64,000 bases of DNA from Lederbergia citrea (GTDB lineage Bacteria; Bacillota; Bacilli; Bacillales; Bacillaceae_C). Where the stretch lies: contig NZ_JAGYPH010000001.1 in NCBI RefSeq assembly GCF_018343525.1, positions 868,001-932,000 of the forward strand, written 5' to 3'. The notes under the pieces were generated by a model. That model had not been told where the DNA came from. It ran no database searches and worked only from the letters and a program-made list of their open reading frames with translations. Below are positions 1 to 8,233 of this stretch, piece after piece. Within the stretch, counting starts at the first letter, position 1; every line of letters begins with the position of its first letter. The position numbers and the translations under genes are program-made.

Positions 1-228
1 TTTGCAACACTCTCAGAACAAGGATTTGCTAGTTTTAATTTAATGTTAGACGTACCAACTAATCCCGAATCTAAACAGCCGATTCATATCAGGCTTATTC
101 CGCGGATAAATATTGGCATGCTTGATACGAGCGATATTAGTTTTTTCCAAGCTTTACATCAAGAACCTCTTTCAGTTAAGATACCTGAAGCTGTAGCTGC
201 CAAAGCTCGCACAAACTTTAATTATTAA
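1..228 (+). CDS. C-terminal end of a DUF4931-like (HIT/GalT-related) protein, partial
   Basis: The reading frame is open from the first base of the window, so only the last 75 residues or so are present and the start lies to the left. The tail contains the segments NIGMLDTSD, FFQALHQEPL and PEAVAAKAR, which resemble the end of the DUF4931 proteins of Bacillus, a family distantly related to galactose-1-phosphate uridylyltransferases. That assignment rests on recall of the family and not on a search. The catalytic part is outside the window. The gene ends 77 bases before cwlJ and is probably a separate unit. No function is proposed beyond the family name. Confidence 0.5.
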   Translation, partial: FATLSEQGFASFNLMLDVPTNPESKQPIHIRLIPRINIGMLDTSDISFFQALHQEPLSVKIPEAVAAKARTNFNY

Positions 229-305
229 CCATTTGATTTACCTCCTGCAACAATCATATCATCGTTCAATATGATATTGATGTAATGATATATGGAGGTG
301 GAGGT

Positions 306-734
306 ATGGCTGTTGTAAAAGCCAGAGAAGCGGATATTAACATGTTGGCTAGACTCTTAAGAGCAGAGGCAGAAGGGGAAGGTCAACAGGGAATGCTAAT
401 GGTAGGCAATGTGGGAATCAACCGGATCAGAGCGAATTGTTCCGATTTTAAAGGCATCCGCACTATCCCGCAAATGATTCACCAGCCTCATGCATTTGAA
501 GCAGTTACCCATGGCTATTTTTATCAGGCAGCAAGGGAGAAGGAAAAATCATTAGCTAGAAGAGCAGTGAATGGCCATCGACTTTGGCCGGCTAAATTCA
601 GTTTGTGGTATTTCAGGCCAACAGGAGACTGTCCGGCTACATGGTATGACCAACCATTCGTAGGGCGCCATAAATTGCATTGTTTTTACGAGCCAACCGC
701 CGCTGAATGTGAGAATGTATATAACACATTTTAA
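306..734 (+). CDS. cwlJ: Spore cortex-lytic cell wall hydrolase CwlJ
   Basis: CwlJ is a germination enzyme that helps break down the spore cortex peptidoglycan. The 142-residue product matches the family over its whole length, with the SleB/CwlJ hydrolase core (LLRAEAEGEG, VGNVGINR, WPAKFSLWYFRP, the C-terminal CENVYNTF). It has no signal peptide, as is usual for CwlJ, which is made in the mother cell. An ATG seven codons upstream is in frame, but the GGAGGTGG ribosome binding site lies between the two, so the start at 306 is preferred. The usual partner gerQ is not next to it. An ATCATAT/ATATGAT inverted repeat at 253-275 lies just upstream and might belong to the promoter, though no clear sporulation sigma-factor site could be assigned. 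Confidence 0.95.
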   Translation: MAVVKAREADINMLARLLRAEAEGEGQQGMLMVGNVGINRIRANCSDFKGIRTIPQMIHQPHAFEAVTHGYFYQAAREKEKSLARRAVNGHRLWPAKFSLWYFRPTGDCPATWYDQPFVGRHKLHCFYEPTAAECENVYNTF

Positions 735-833
735 CTTTATTCAGCAGAAGTCTCCCACTTCAATAAGGGGCGAGATGAATGCAAACAGTTGGGGGGGTTA
801 TCGAAAAATTTACCGTATTTGATATGTTATATA

Positions 834-862
834 GAAAAAACCGCTTATTGAGTGGTTTTTTA
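834..862 (+). terminator. Rho-independent terminator after cwlJ
   Basis: A hairpin with arms AAAAACCGCT and AGTGGTTTTT and a five-base loop ends in a T-run, about 100 bases after the cwlJ stop codon. The arms are A/T-flanked on both sides, so it could also work on the other strand. Confidence 0.7.
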
Positions 863-888
863 CTCATACATTTAATCCACGCCTAGGT

Positions 889-921
889 AATCACCGTGAT
901 TTATATTACGGTGATTTTTTA
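889..921 (+). terminator. Second hairpin terminator downstream of cwlJ
   Basis: Arms AATCACCGTGAT and ATTACGGTGATT enclose a short loop and run into TTTTT. It lies only 27 bases after the previous terminator, so read-through from cwlJ into the membrane-protein operon should be low. Confidence 0.7.
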
Positions 922-1015
922 GTTTTATATCAAAAACAGAAGTATCCCCGTTTTATTTCCAACTTTGATCATATCCCTGAGGGCTTTGTGGGACAAAAAT
1001 ACAGGAGGCCCAAAG

Positions 1016-1096
1016 ATGTTTGGATTATTGCACAATTATGATTGGGAAGATAGGTGGAGAGTGATTGGTAAAGGAGGGATATTAATCATTGTTTAG
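1016..1096 (+). CDS. Possible 26-residue small protein
   Basis: A short frame starts with ATG seven bases after a strong AGGAGG site and encodes 26 residues ending ...GKGGILIIV. It begins MFGLLHNYDW, has several tryptophans and charged residues and a short hydrophobic tail. It stands between the cwlJ terminators and the next operon, 49 bases before the TTG start of the YkoS-like gene. I do not recognise it. The ribosome binding site is the only support, so it could be a leader peptide for the downstream genes or a chance frame. Confidence 0.35.
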   Translation: MFGLLHNYDWEDRWRVIGKGGILIIV

Positions 1097-1144
1097 GCAC
1101 AACCTAAATTTATTATAGGAATTTATTATTTAGAGGTGTAACAA

Positions 1145-2824
1145 TTGCTATTCCAAAAGTATAAAAGGGAGCGAATGCTTATCATCTTCGCTCTCCTTGC
1201 AATAGCGATGTTTTTATCGCCGCTTTTTATATTAGGGGAAAACGCTCATATTCGGGTGCATGATAATTTGGATTCCAATCTATCTTGGTATAAGGTCTTG
1301 GCTGAAAGCGGCCAGATTGCAGGATCGACCCATGCTGTCATTCCTCAGATCATTAATGGACATTTGTCAAGAAATGCTTTTGGCACGGAGTTTAGCCTGA
1401 TCGTCTGGCTATATGCGATGTTTCCAACGATGGTCGCCTACGCAATTAGTCAGTCTATTACAAGGATTGTTGCTTTTTTTGGTATGTACTTGTTATTAAA
1501 AAAACATTTTCTTCAAAAGGAAGAATGGATGGCGATTAATGTTTGTATCGCTCTTGCTTTCTCTTTCACTCCATTTTGGCCGTCAGGGATGCTTAGTACA
1601 CTTGGAATGCCACTTGCCCTCTGGGCGTTCTTGAATATTCGAAAAGGAGAAAGGTCATGGCAAAATTATCTCGTATTAACTCTTCTTCCTCTCTATTCAA
1701 GTATTGTTTTAGGATTCTTCTTTTTCCTTACAGCAATGGGAGTTTTTTGGCTAATAGATTTAGCGAGGGGTAAAGGCTGGAATTGGCGGTTTCTGTCCTC
1801 GATCGCTTATATGACAGCTGTATACCTAGTAGTCGAATATCGGCTCGTCTATTCATTTTTATTTGATAATGAGGCAAACAGCAGGGACGAGTACTTTCAT
1901 GCAAGATTGTCTGTTTGGCGGTCACTTAAGCTTACTTTTAAAAATTTCATCTTTGGACACCACCATGCAGCCTCTATACATACATTGGTTATTTTACCTG
2001 TTATGCTTATCGTTTTTTACATGATTTTTTCTAAAAGGCTATGGAGGAAAGAGAAAGTTTTTGTTTTTTTATTTTTTTTGAATTTTGCTTTGTCAGTATG
2101 GTATGCCTTTTGGTTTTATGAAGGGTGGCTTCCATTGACAGAGCGATTTCATTTTCTTGATACGTTTAATTTTGCCCGCTACCACTTTTTACGGCCACTT
2201 GTCATTTATGTTTTATTTGCGCTATCTTTAAAAATCCTTTGGGAGCAGACACCTTCTTTTAGAAAAGCAATACCTATCCTGGCTTTGGCACAGGTGATCG
2301 TAGTTTCGTTTTTTAATGAGGAAATACTTTTTCAAAACAAACCAACTGTAAAGCAGTTTTACGCAGAAGAGCAATTCAAAGACATTAAAGGATATATTGG
2401 TAAAAATCAGGAGGAATACAGGGTTGCTAGTATCGGAATTCATCCGGCTATTGCACAGTACAACGGATTCTACACCCTCGATACATACAATAATTTTTAT
2501 CCATTAAAGTATAAATATGAGTTCAGAAGAATTATCGAAAATGAGCTTGCCAAAAACAAAACGATTCAGACTTATTTTGATGAATGGGGCGGCCGCTGCT
2601 ATATCTTTACTGATGAACTTGGAAAACATTATATGTTTAAGAAAAATACAAAGCGGAGATTAAAAAATCTGGAACTCAACATCGAAGCATTTAAGGATAT
2701 GGGCGGAAAGTTCATTTTTTCAGCAGTTCCGATTGATAATGCATCTTTAAATCACCTCCAGTTAGAAAATGTTTTTGAATCAAAGAGCTCAATATGGAAA
2801 ATCTATCTGTATAAAGCACTATAA
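1145..2824 (+). CDS. Polytopic membrane protein, DUF6044 / YkoS-like
   Basis: This 559-residue protein starts at a TTG with an AGAGGTG ribosome binding site about nine bases upstream. The first two thirds are a series of hydrophobic segments with short loops (the first around residues 12-30), typical of a polytopic membrane protein, followed by a soluble C-terminal part of roughly 170 residues. The order membrane protein, family 2 glycosyltransferase, GtrA is the same logic as ykoS-ykoT in Bacillus subtilis. The fold resembles GT-C-like lipid-linked sugar transferases, but I see no diagnostic catalytic motif. A role in transferring a lipid-linked sugar to a cell-envelope polymer is inferred from the neighbours. 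Confidence 0.7.
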   Translation: MLFQKYKRERMLIIFALLAIAMFLSPLFILGENAHIRVHDNLDSNLSWYKVLAESGQIAGSTHAVIPQIINGHLSRNAFGTEFSLIVWLYAMFPTMVAYAISQSITRIVAFFGMYLLLKKHFLQKEEWMAINVCIALAFSFTPFWPSGMLSTLGMPLALWAFLNIRKGERSWQNYLVLTLLPLYSSIVLGFFFFLTAMGVFWLIDLARGKGWNWRFLSSIAYMTAVYLVVEYRLVYSFLFDNEANSRDEYFHARLSVWRSLKLTFKNFIFGHHHAASIHTLVILPVMLIVFYMIFSKRLWRKEKVFVFLFFLNFALSVWYAFWFYEGWLPLTERFHFLDTFNFARYHFLRPLVIYVLFALSLKILWEQTPSFRKAIPILALAQVIVVSFFNEEILFQNKPTVKQFYAEEQFKDIKGYIGKNQEEYRVASIGIHPAIAQYNGFYTLDTYNNFYPLKYKYEFRRIIENELAKNKTIQTYFDEWGGRCYIFTDELGKHYMFKKNTKRRLKNLELNIEAFKDMGGKFIFSAVPIDNASLNHLQLENVFESKSSIWKIYLYKAL

Positions 2825-2842
2825 TGGTTAGGAGGTAAAAGC

Positions 2843-3880
2843 ATGAATGAGCCAGTACTCACCATCGTAGTTCCCTGTTACAACGAAGAAGAAGTGCTCC
2901 ATGATACAATTTCTCAGCTAACCAATTTACTTAGAGAGTTGGAAAAAGAGAAACTTGTTTCGGTTAAAAGTAAAATTCTTTTCGTTGATGATGGTAGCAA
3001 GGATGCAACATGGCAATTAATCTACAAGGAAAGCTTAAAAGAGGAGAGAGTCCGTGGTTTAAAACTCTCTAGGAATGTCGGACATCAAAATGCACTGCTT
3101 GCCGGAGTATTTACAGCACGAAATGCCTCAGACTGCGTAGTTACGATTGATGCTGATCTTCAAGATGATCTTACAGTTATCCGTGAATTTGTGCTCAAAT
3201 TCCGGGAAGGTTTTGATATTGTTTATGGAGTAAGACAAAAGCGGGATAGTGATTCTTTCTTTAAAAGGGCCACAGCGCAGGGATTCTATTCATTTATGAA
3301 AATGCTGGGTGTTGATCTCGTTTATAATCATGCGGACTTCCGCCTGATGAGTAAGCGTTCGCTCGCAGAGCTTGAGAAATTTGAAGAGGTGAATCTATTT
3401 CTGCGTGGAATTGTACCGCTTATAGGCTACAATTCCACAAGTGTTTACTATGACCGTAAAGAGCGGATGGCAGGGGAAACGAAGTATCCTTTGAAAAAAA
3501 TGCTTGCATTTTCGCTTGAAGGGATTACTTCTTTTTCCGTAACACCAATCCGCCTTGTAATGTTATGTGGATTTTTGTCCTTCTTTATTAGCCTTTTTTT
3601 GGGGGCGTATTTTTTCGCTTTGAAAGCTTTTGGCCACACAGAAACAGGTTGGACCTCATTAATTGCTTCTATCTGGCTAATTGGAGGGCTGCAACTGATA
3701 GCAATAGGATTAGTGGGGGAATATGTTGGAAAAATCTATAAGGAGTCCAAACGTCGTCCGAAATATATTGTAGATATAGATATGTTTAATCTGCCGTTTC
3801 CGCGCCATCTGATTAATACCGGAGGAAATGAAAATGAACCATTTAGTGCTGATGTGGGTAATTTATCTGAAACGAACTAA
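2843..3880 (+). CDS. Family 2 glycosyltransferase with C-terminal membrane helices (YkoT-like)
   Basis: The N-terminal 220 residues are a GT-A domain: a VPCYNEE start motif, VDDGSKDAT for nucleotide-sugar binding, and TIDADLQDD as the metal-binding region. Two hydrophobic helices follow (about residues 235-260 and 270-295), as in polyprenyl-phosphate sugar synthases of the GtrB/YkoT/YkcC type. These enzymes charge undecaprenyl phosphate with a sugar on the cytoplasmic face. It starts 18 bases after the upstream membrane-protein gene with a good AGGAGG site and overlaps the GtrA gene, so the three form one operon. The sugar transferred cannot be told from the sequence. Confidence 0.9.
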   Translation: MNEPVLTIVVPCYNEEEVLHDTISQLTNLLRELEKEKLVSVKSKILFVDDGSKDATWQLIYKESLKEERVRGLKLSRNVGHQNALLAGVFTARNASDCVVTIDADLQDDLTVIREFVLKFREGFDIVYGVRQKRDSDSFFKRATAQGFYSFMKMLGVDLVYNHADFRLMSKRSLAELEKFEEVNLFLRGIVPLIGYNSTSVYYDRKERMAGETKYPLKKMLAFSLEGITSFSVTPIRLVMLCGFLSFFISLFLGAYFFALKAFGHTETGWTSLIASIWLIGGLQLIAIGLVGEYVGKIYKESKRRPKYIVDIDMFNLPFPRHLINTGGNENEPFSADVGNLSETN

Positions 3881-4292
3881 TACATTTATTCGTTTCTTGC
3901 TTGTTGGTATCGTTAATACAATGGTTGGTCTCTCCATGATGTTTTTGCTTTTAAATTTAATAGGCCTGTCGTATTGGTTTTCAACCTTTTTCGGCAATGC
4001 TACAGGTGCGATAATCAGCTATTTCTTAAACAGAAGCTTTACTTTTCAAAGCAATGTGGATACAAAATCAAGTGTTCTTCGATTCACAGCTGTGATTCTT
4101 ATCGCTTACCTTTTTTCATTTAAACTGAGCAATATGGCAGCAGAATTTGTATCTCCACGTTTTTATTTACATAACATTCTTTCTAAAGATGAGATAGCCG
4201 TTTTTATTGGGGTAGGATTGTATACGCTGACTAACTATTTAGGGCAGAGACTCATTGTGTTTGCACCGAAGGAGAAGATCAGGTGTCCTTAA
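3834..4292 (+). CDS. GtrA family membrane protein
   Basis: The product has about 152 residues and four hydrophobic segments in the GtrA pattern, beginning with FIRFLLVGIVNTMVG, and carries the conserved FLNRSFTF stretch. GtrA proteins are thought to help flip polyprenyl-phosphate-linked sugars across the membrane. Its start overlaps the end of the glycosyltransferase by 47 bases. The GGAGG at 3821 is too close to the ATG at 3828 and better placed for the ATG at 3834. Together with the two upstream genes it forms a charge, flip and transfer set for one sugar, which is inference from gene order. Confidence 0.85.
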   Translation: MNHLVLMWVIYLKRTNTFIRFLLVGIVNTMVGLSMMFLLLNLIGLSYWFSTFFGNATGAIISYFLNRSFTFQSNVDTKSSVLRFTAVILIAYLFSFKLSNMAAEFVSPRFYLHNILSKDEIAVFIGVGLYTLTNYLGQRLIVFAPKEKIRCP

Positions 4293-4419
4293 CACCATAA
4301 GAACGAAAGCAATGCCAAGCAAATCTATATGAACTTTCCAATTTCAAATATCACCCGACATATTCTTTTTTCATTTCTCATAAAATGGACAAGGAAGGTA
4401 TGTAGAGGAGGGTAATGAA

Positions 4420-4461
4420 ATGGAGGGCACCATAGTTAGTTTGAAGGATAATTACACTTAA
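4420..4461 (+). CDS. Possible 13-residue leader peptide ahead of the YitT-family gene
   Basis: A frame of 13 codons starts about eight bases after a GAGGAGGG ribosome binding site and stops three bases before the ATG of the YitT-family gene. That downstream gene has only a weak AAGG of its own. The arrangement would allow translational coupling. It may also be chance; no conserved sequence is recognisable. Confidence 0.25.
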   Translation: MEGTIVSLKDNYT

Positions 4462-4463
4462 GG

Positions 4464-5081
4464 ATGAAAAAGTTTCTATTAACCTATTTATATTTACTAT
4501 TTGGGGCCTTCTTGCAAGGAACGTCGATGTCGTTATTTTTATTCCCGCACTCCATACCCTCCGGTGGAGCAGCAGGCTTGGCACTCCTGATGAATCATTG
4601 GTTTGATTTACCTCTAGGTTTTTCATTATGGCTGGCAAATGCATTTTTTCTCCTTTTTGCATTAAAGTATTTTGGATCCACCTGGACTTTTCGAACCATT
4701 CTTTCTGTTGCAATCACATCTACTACAATTAGCATTCTGGCCTCACAGGTTCCTCTGCCACATGTACATGTTTTTATAGATATTTTCGGAGGAAGCATTC
4801 TATTTGGCCTTGGAGTTGGATTGCTCATTCGGGTTGGTGCCTCAAGTGGCGGAATGGTGATTCCAGCATTGATGATTGCCTCTTATAAAAAATGGAGCCT
4901 AGGAAAAGTGATGATGGGGATTAACCTTGTGATTTTTTTATTAACTTCTTTTATTATAGATTATAAAATTGTCGTGTATGCAATTATTTGTCAATTTATC
5001 TCGGCGAATATTATTGATTTTATTTATGAATACAAGTTTCAAAAAGTTAGTATATTATCGCCAAATTGGAGAAGAAGATAG
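4464..5081 (+). CDS. YitT family membrane protein (short form)
   Basis: The 205-residue product has five or six hydrophobic segments and the glycine-rich loops typical of the YitT (DUF161) family, for example PSGGAAGLAL near residue 30 and GASSGGMVIPAL near residue 125. It lacks the cytoplasmic DUF2179 domain that many longer members carry at the C-terminus. Substrate is unknown. It stands alone between the glycosyltransferase operon and the convergent sulfur operon. The start has only a weak AAGG directly before it; the strong GAGGAGGG at about 4405 serves an upstream 13-codon frame instead. Confidence 0.75.
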   Translation: MKKFLLTYLYLLFGAFLQGTSMSLFLFPHSIPSGGAAGLALLMNHWFDLPLGFSLWLANAFFLLFALKYFGSTWTFRTILSVAITSTTISILASQVPLPHVHVFIDIFGGSILFGLGVGLLIRVGASSGGMVIPALMIASYKKWSLGKVMMGINLVIFLLTSFIIDYKIVVYAIICQFISANIIDFIYEYKFQKVSILSPNWRRR

Positions 5082-5149
5082 CGCGACACCATTAGCAAAA
5101 ATGACCCTGGCATCACACCAGAGGTCACTTATGAACAATGTTTTTACTA

Positions 5150-5779
5150 TTAAACTGTCCACATTATAGGGTACAGTTCATAAAGGATCTTGTTGTCCTT
5201 TAGATAAGATATAATTTTTTTCACTGATTGCCCAATCGACATTTTATCGGTTTCAATGATGATCTCTGGATTGTCAGGGATTTCGTATGGTGAGGTTACT
5301 CCTGTAAATTCTGATATTTCTCCTTTTCGTGCTTTCTTATATAAACCTTTAGGATCTCGTTCTTCACAAACATGAAGAGGACAATGTAGATAAATTTCAA
5401 TAAATTCACTCGTTTCAAACATACTTCGTACTAACTGCCGATCTTCGCGATATGGGGAAATAAATGCGGAAGAAACAATATGGCCACTATCCACAAATAG
5501 TTTCGCTACTTCTCCAACTCGACGAATATTTTCCTTTCGATCAGTCGCTCGAAAACTTAAGTCATTGTTTAACCCATGTCGTACATTGTCCCCATCTAAA
5601 ACATAGCTTCTGAAGCGCTGCCTAAACAATGTATGGTCAACTGCATTAGCTAAGGATGATTTTCCTGACCCAGATAATCCTGTAAACCAAAGAACACAGC
5701 TTTTATGACCATTCAGGAGATGGCGGTCTTCTTTTTTAACAGTTGTATTATGCCAGGTGACGTTACTGCTTTTTTTCAT
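5150..5779 (-). CDS. cysC: Adenylyl-sulfate kinase (first copy, sulfolactate operon)
   Basis: CysC phosphorylates APS to PAPS with ATP. The 209-residue protein has the P-loop GLSGSGKSS (residues 34-42), the DGDNVRHGLN motif, RKENIRRVGEVAKLF and the FISPYREDR substrate-binding stretch, all in the usual spacing. It is the last gene of the minus-strand operon comA - phosphatase - cysH - sat - cysC, 14 bases after sat. The matching Bacillus subtilis locus is yisZ-yitA-yitB-yitC-yitD. A second cysC copy occurs at about 28.4 kb. Because the CysH here has iron-sulfur cysteines, PAPS may not be strictly needed for reduction. Confidence 0.95.
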   Translation of the reverse strand: MKKSSNVTWHNTTVKKEDRHLLNGHKSCVLWFTGLSGSGKSSLANAVDHTLFRQRFRSYVLDGDNVRHGLNNDLSFRATDRKENIRRVGEVAKLFVDSGHIVSSAFISPYREDRQLVRSMFETSEFIEIYLHCPLHVCEERDPKGLYKKARKGEISEFTGVTSPYEIPDNPEIIIETDKMSIGQSVKKIISYLKDNKILYELYPIMWTV

Positions 5780-5793
5780 ATTTCCTACATCCT

Positions 5794-6942
5794 TTAATTT
5801 ATTGTATACACTTCTTTCATTCCTTGGATAAGAATGTCGACTACTTCTGGACGACTGAATTCTTTAGGTGGTTGTTCTCCGTTTTTCAACATTTGTCTCA
5901 CTTTAGTACCGGATAAAATAACATGATGTTGGGAATCATGTGGGCAAGTTTTTTCCGAGGCCATGTTTTCGCATTTTTTGCAGTAAAAACAGTGTTCAAA
6001 AAAGAGTAGTTTGATTCCTAGTTCTTCCTCAGTAAATTGACTAAATATTTTTTGCGCATCGTATGTCCCATAATAATTGCCAACCCCGGCATGGTCTCTA
6101 CCAACGATAAAGTGAGTACACCCAAAATTTTTTCGGACGATTGCATGAAATACTGCCTCTCTTGGTCCGGCATAACGCATGGCAGCCGGAAAAACAGATA
6201 AAAATACTCGGTCTTGAGGATAATAATTTTCAAGTAGCACATGGTAGCTTTCCATTCGAATTTCTCCCGGAATATCATCTGATTTCGTCTTTCCGACTAG
6301 GGGATTCAAGAAAAGACCATCAACCGTTTCCAGCGCTGATTTTTGAATATACTCATGAGCTCGATGAACAGGATTACGAGTCTGGAAACCGACCACTGTA
6401 TTCCAGCATAATTCCTTAAACTTCTTCCTTGTTTGAATCGGATCTAAAAAGTAGTCTGCAAACTTAGCTTTTTCGGGTCTTTTTATTAGCGTAATGGGTC
6501 CAGCTATATAAAACTCGGGTCTATCAAACAGCTTTTTTACGCCTGGATGAGCATGATCAGTCGTTTGATAAATCATTTCGGCTTCTATATGTTTATCAGG
6601 TAAAAATATTTCCTGTACTTCCATCACACCATAGACCGTTTCATTATGAATAAGATTGATCGTTTCTCCCTCTTTAAGTTCCATCGCTTTATCTTTGTCA
6701 ACTGCCATTGTGATTGGCAAGGACCAAGGGATTCCGGTTGACAGTCTCATATTTTGTATAACTGAGTCATAATCGATCTTTCTCATAAACCCTTCTAGCG
6801 GACTATAGCTACCATTTGCGATTAACTCCAAATCACTTAATTCTAAATCATCGAGTTGAACATAGTTCAGCGAGAAATCGACGGAAGCCATAATATTCAT
6901 TCGATTAATCAATTTACCTCCATGTGGGATACTTTCATTCAC
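5794..6942 (-). CDS. sat: Sulfate adenylyltransferase (first copy)
   Basis: This is the ATP-dependent sulfurylase that makes APS from sulfate and ATP. The 382-residue protein carries [11 protein letters not shown] and GRDHAG, the two nucleotide-binding motifs of the homo-oligomeric Sat family. A cysteine set ([15 protein letters not shown]) near residue 320 probably binds a metal, as in other Bacillus and thermophile Sat proteins. The start is a GTG with GGGAGG upstream; an internal ATG follows at codon 14. The gene sits between cysH and cysC. It is clearly a paralogue of the Sat at 27 kb, which has the same motifs but diverges elsewhere. Confidence 0.95.
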   Translation of the reverse strand: MNESIPHGGKLINRMNIMASVDFSLNYVQLDDLELSDLELIANGSYSPLEGFMRKIDYDSVIQNMRLSTGIPWSLPITMAVDKDKAMELKEGETINLIHNETVYGVMEVQEIFLPDKHIEAEMIYQTTDHAHPGVKKLFDRPEFYIAGPITLIKRPEKAKFADYFLDPIQTRKKFKELCWNTVVGFQTRNPVHRAHEYIQKSALETVDGLFLNPLVGKTKSDDIPGEIRMESYHVLLENYYPQDRVFLSVFPAAMRYAGPREAVFHAIVRKNFGCTHFIVGRDHAGVGNYYGTYDAQKIFSQFTEEELGIKLLFFEHCFYCKKCENMASEKTCPHDSQHHVILSGTKVRQMLKNGEQPPKEFSRPEVVDILIQGMKEVYTIN

Positions 6943-6978
6943 AATCCCGACCTCCCAAATTTATCTTTAATATGCATA

Positions 6979-7689
6979 TTATTTTTGATGAAGCCCGCAT
7001 TCTATTTTCGCCTGACCCGCCCATCTGCCTGCGCGTTGATCCTCGTTCTCCGAAACAGGCAGGGTACACGGGGCACATCCGATACTTGGATAACCTTTTT
7101 CGTGTAATGGATTATATGGCAGTTTGTTTAGCTCGATATAGGACATAATATCATCCCATGTCCAATGAATAAGCGGGCAAATCTTGATCTTTTGAAATTT
7201 GCTATCTTTATTAATATATTGGATATTCCTTCTAGTAGGAGATTGGTCCCTTCTTAGCCCTGAAATCCATGCTTTTACATCTGTTAATGCTTCCTTCAAA
7301 GGAGCTATCTTTCTTATGTTGCAGCAAAGATTTGGATTGTAAATCCATAATTTATCTCCATACCATTTCGTTTGTTCTTCTAAAGATGTTTTTGGTTGAA
7401 CCATATTGATTTGCAAGGAGGGATAACGATTCTTTACTTCCTCAATCAATTCATATGTCTCTTGAAAATGGAGTCCGGTATCGAGGAAGTTTATTTTTGC
7501 TTCATTATTAACCTTGCTAATTAAATCAATCAGAACTATTCCCTCGGCTCCAAAACTGCAAGCATACACAATTTCCTCTCTATATTCATGAAAAGCCCAT
7601 TTTAAGATATCCATATAATCCGGTTGATCATGCAAAACGGCTGCAACCTTCTGTTCGTCCCAATTTTCATAAGTTAAGATTTCAGTCAA
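6979..7689 (-). CDS. cysH: APS/PAPS reductase with iron-sulfur cysteines
   Basis: CysH reduces activated sulfate to sulfite using thioredoxin. The 236-residue product contains the ECGLH active-site motif at the C-terminus, and also a CC pair at residues 122-123 and a GCAPC pair near residue 207. Those four cysteines mark the [4Fe-4S] class, which can use APS directly and in Bacillus subtilis accepts both APS and PAPS. The start overlaps the end of the phosphatase gene by eight bases, so the two are translationally coupled. The sulfite produced would feed ComA-dependent phosphosulfolactate synthesis or cysteine synthesis. It corresponds in position to Bacillus subtilis yitB. Confidence 0.95.
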   Translation of the reverse strand: MTEILTYENWDEQKVAAVLHDQPDYMDILKWAFHEYREEIVYACSFGAEGIVLIDLISKVNNEAKINFLDTGLHFQETYELIEEVKNRYPSLQINMVQPKTSLEEQTKWYGDKLWIYNPNLCCNIRKIAPLKEALTDVKAWISGLRRDQSPTRRNIQYINKDSKFQKIKICPLIHWTWDDIMSYIELNKLPYNPLHEKGYPSIGCAPCTLPVSENEDQRAGRWAGQAKIECGLHQK

Positions 7690-8233
7690 TATCTAGCCCT
7701 CCAGAATTGATAAATAATGTAATGCAGTCATTATTTTCGACGATCATTTTATTCAGATTATTAATATGGCCGTAGCGGTGATAAGAAAGTACGGCTCTAA
7801 TCCAGGTACCATGGCCAAACACTAAAATATTTTTGGAACTTTTATATCGCTCTAAAAATAAAATAATTCGTTCTTCTAAACTTTTTATACTTTCACCTAA
7901 GACTAATTCTTTTGGGTTTTCAATCCAATTTTTTCCGTAATGTTCTATTAGTTTTTGTTTTGGAAGTCCTTCAAAAGGTCCAAAATCAAATTCATTTAAT
8001 AAATCTTCAGTTTCAGGCTCATACCCATAAACATGTGCTGTTTGCTGGGTCCGTTTTAGACCACTGGCCAAAACCACATCAAATGGCAATAGTTTTATAA
8101 GGAGCTTTTGATTTTTAGTAATTTCTTTTTGAAAAACTTCTGTAATCGGTAATAGTCCAATATCTTTTTTTCCTTGTAACCATTTTTTTTTATTCCATTC
8201 TGTTGGAAGATGTCTTATAAAGGTAATTTGCAT
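7682..8233 (-). CDS. Histidine phosphatase family protein in the sulfolactate operon
   Basis: The 183-residue protein belongs to the phosphoglycerate-mutase-like histidine phosphatases: an N-terminal FIRHLPTEWN motif carries the phospho-accepting His, with Leu in place of the usual Gly after it, ASGLKRTQQTA provides the second arginine, and FGHGTWIRAVL the C-terminal His. It overlaps comA upstream by 19 bases and cysH downstream by 8. In Bacillus subtilis this position between ComA and CysH holds yitC, a ComB-type 2-phosphosulfolactate phosphatase of a different fold. No ComB gene is visible here. I infer that this enzyme removes the phosphate from phosphosulfolactate, but the substrate is not shown by the sequence. 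Confidence 0.85.
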   Translation of the reverse strand: MQITFIRHLPTEWNKKKWLQGKKDIGLLPITEVFQKEITKNQKLLIKLLPFDVVLASGLKRTQQTAHVYGYEPETEDLLNEFDFGPFEGLPKQKLIEHYGKNWIENPKELVLGESIKSLEERIILFLERYKSSKNILVFGHGTWIRAVLSYHRYGHINNLNKMIVENNDCITLFINSGGLDID

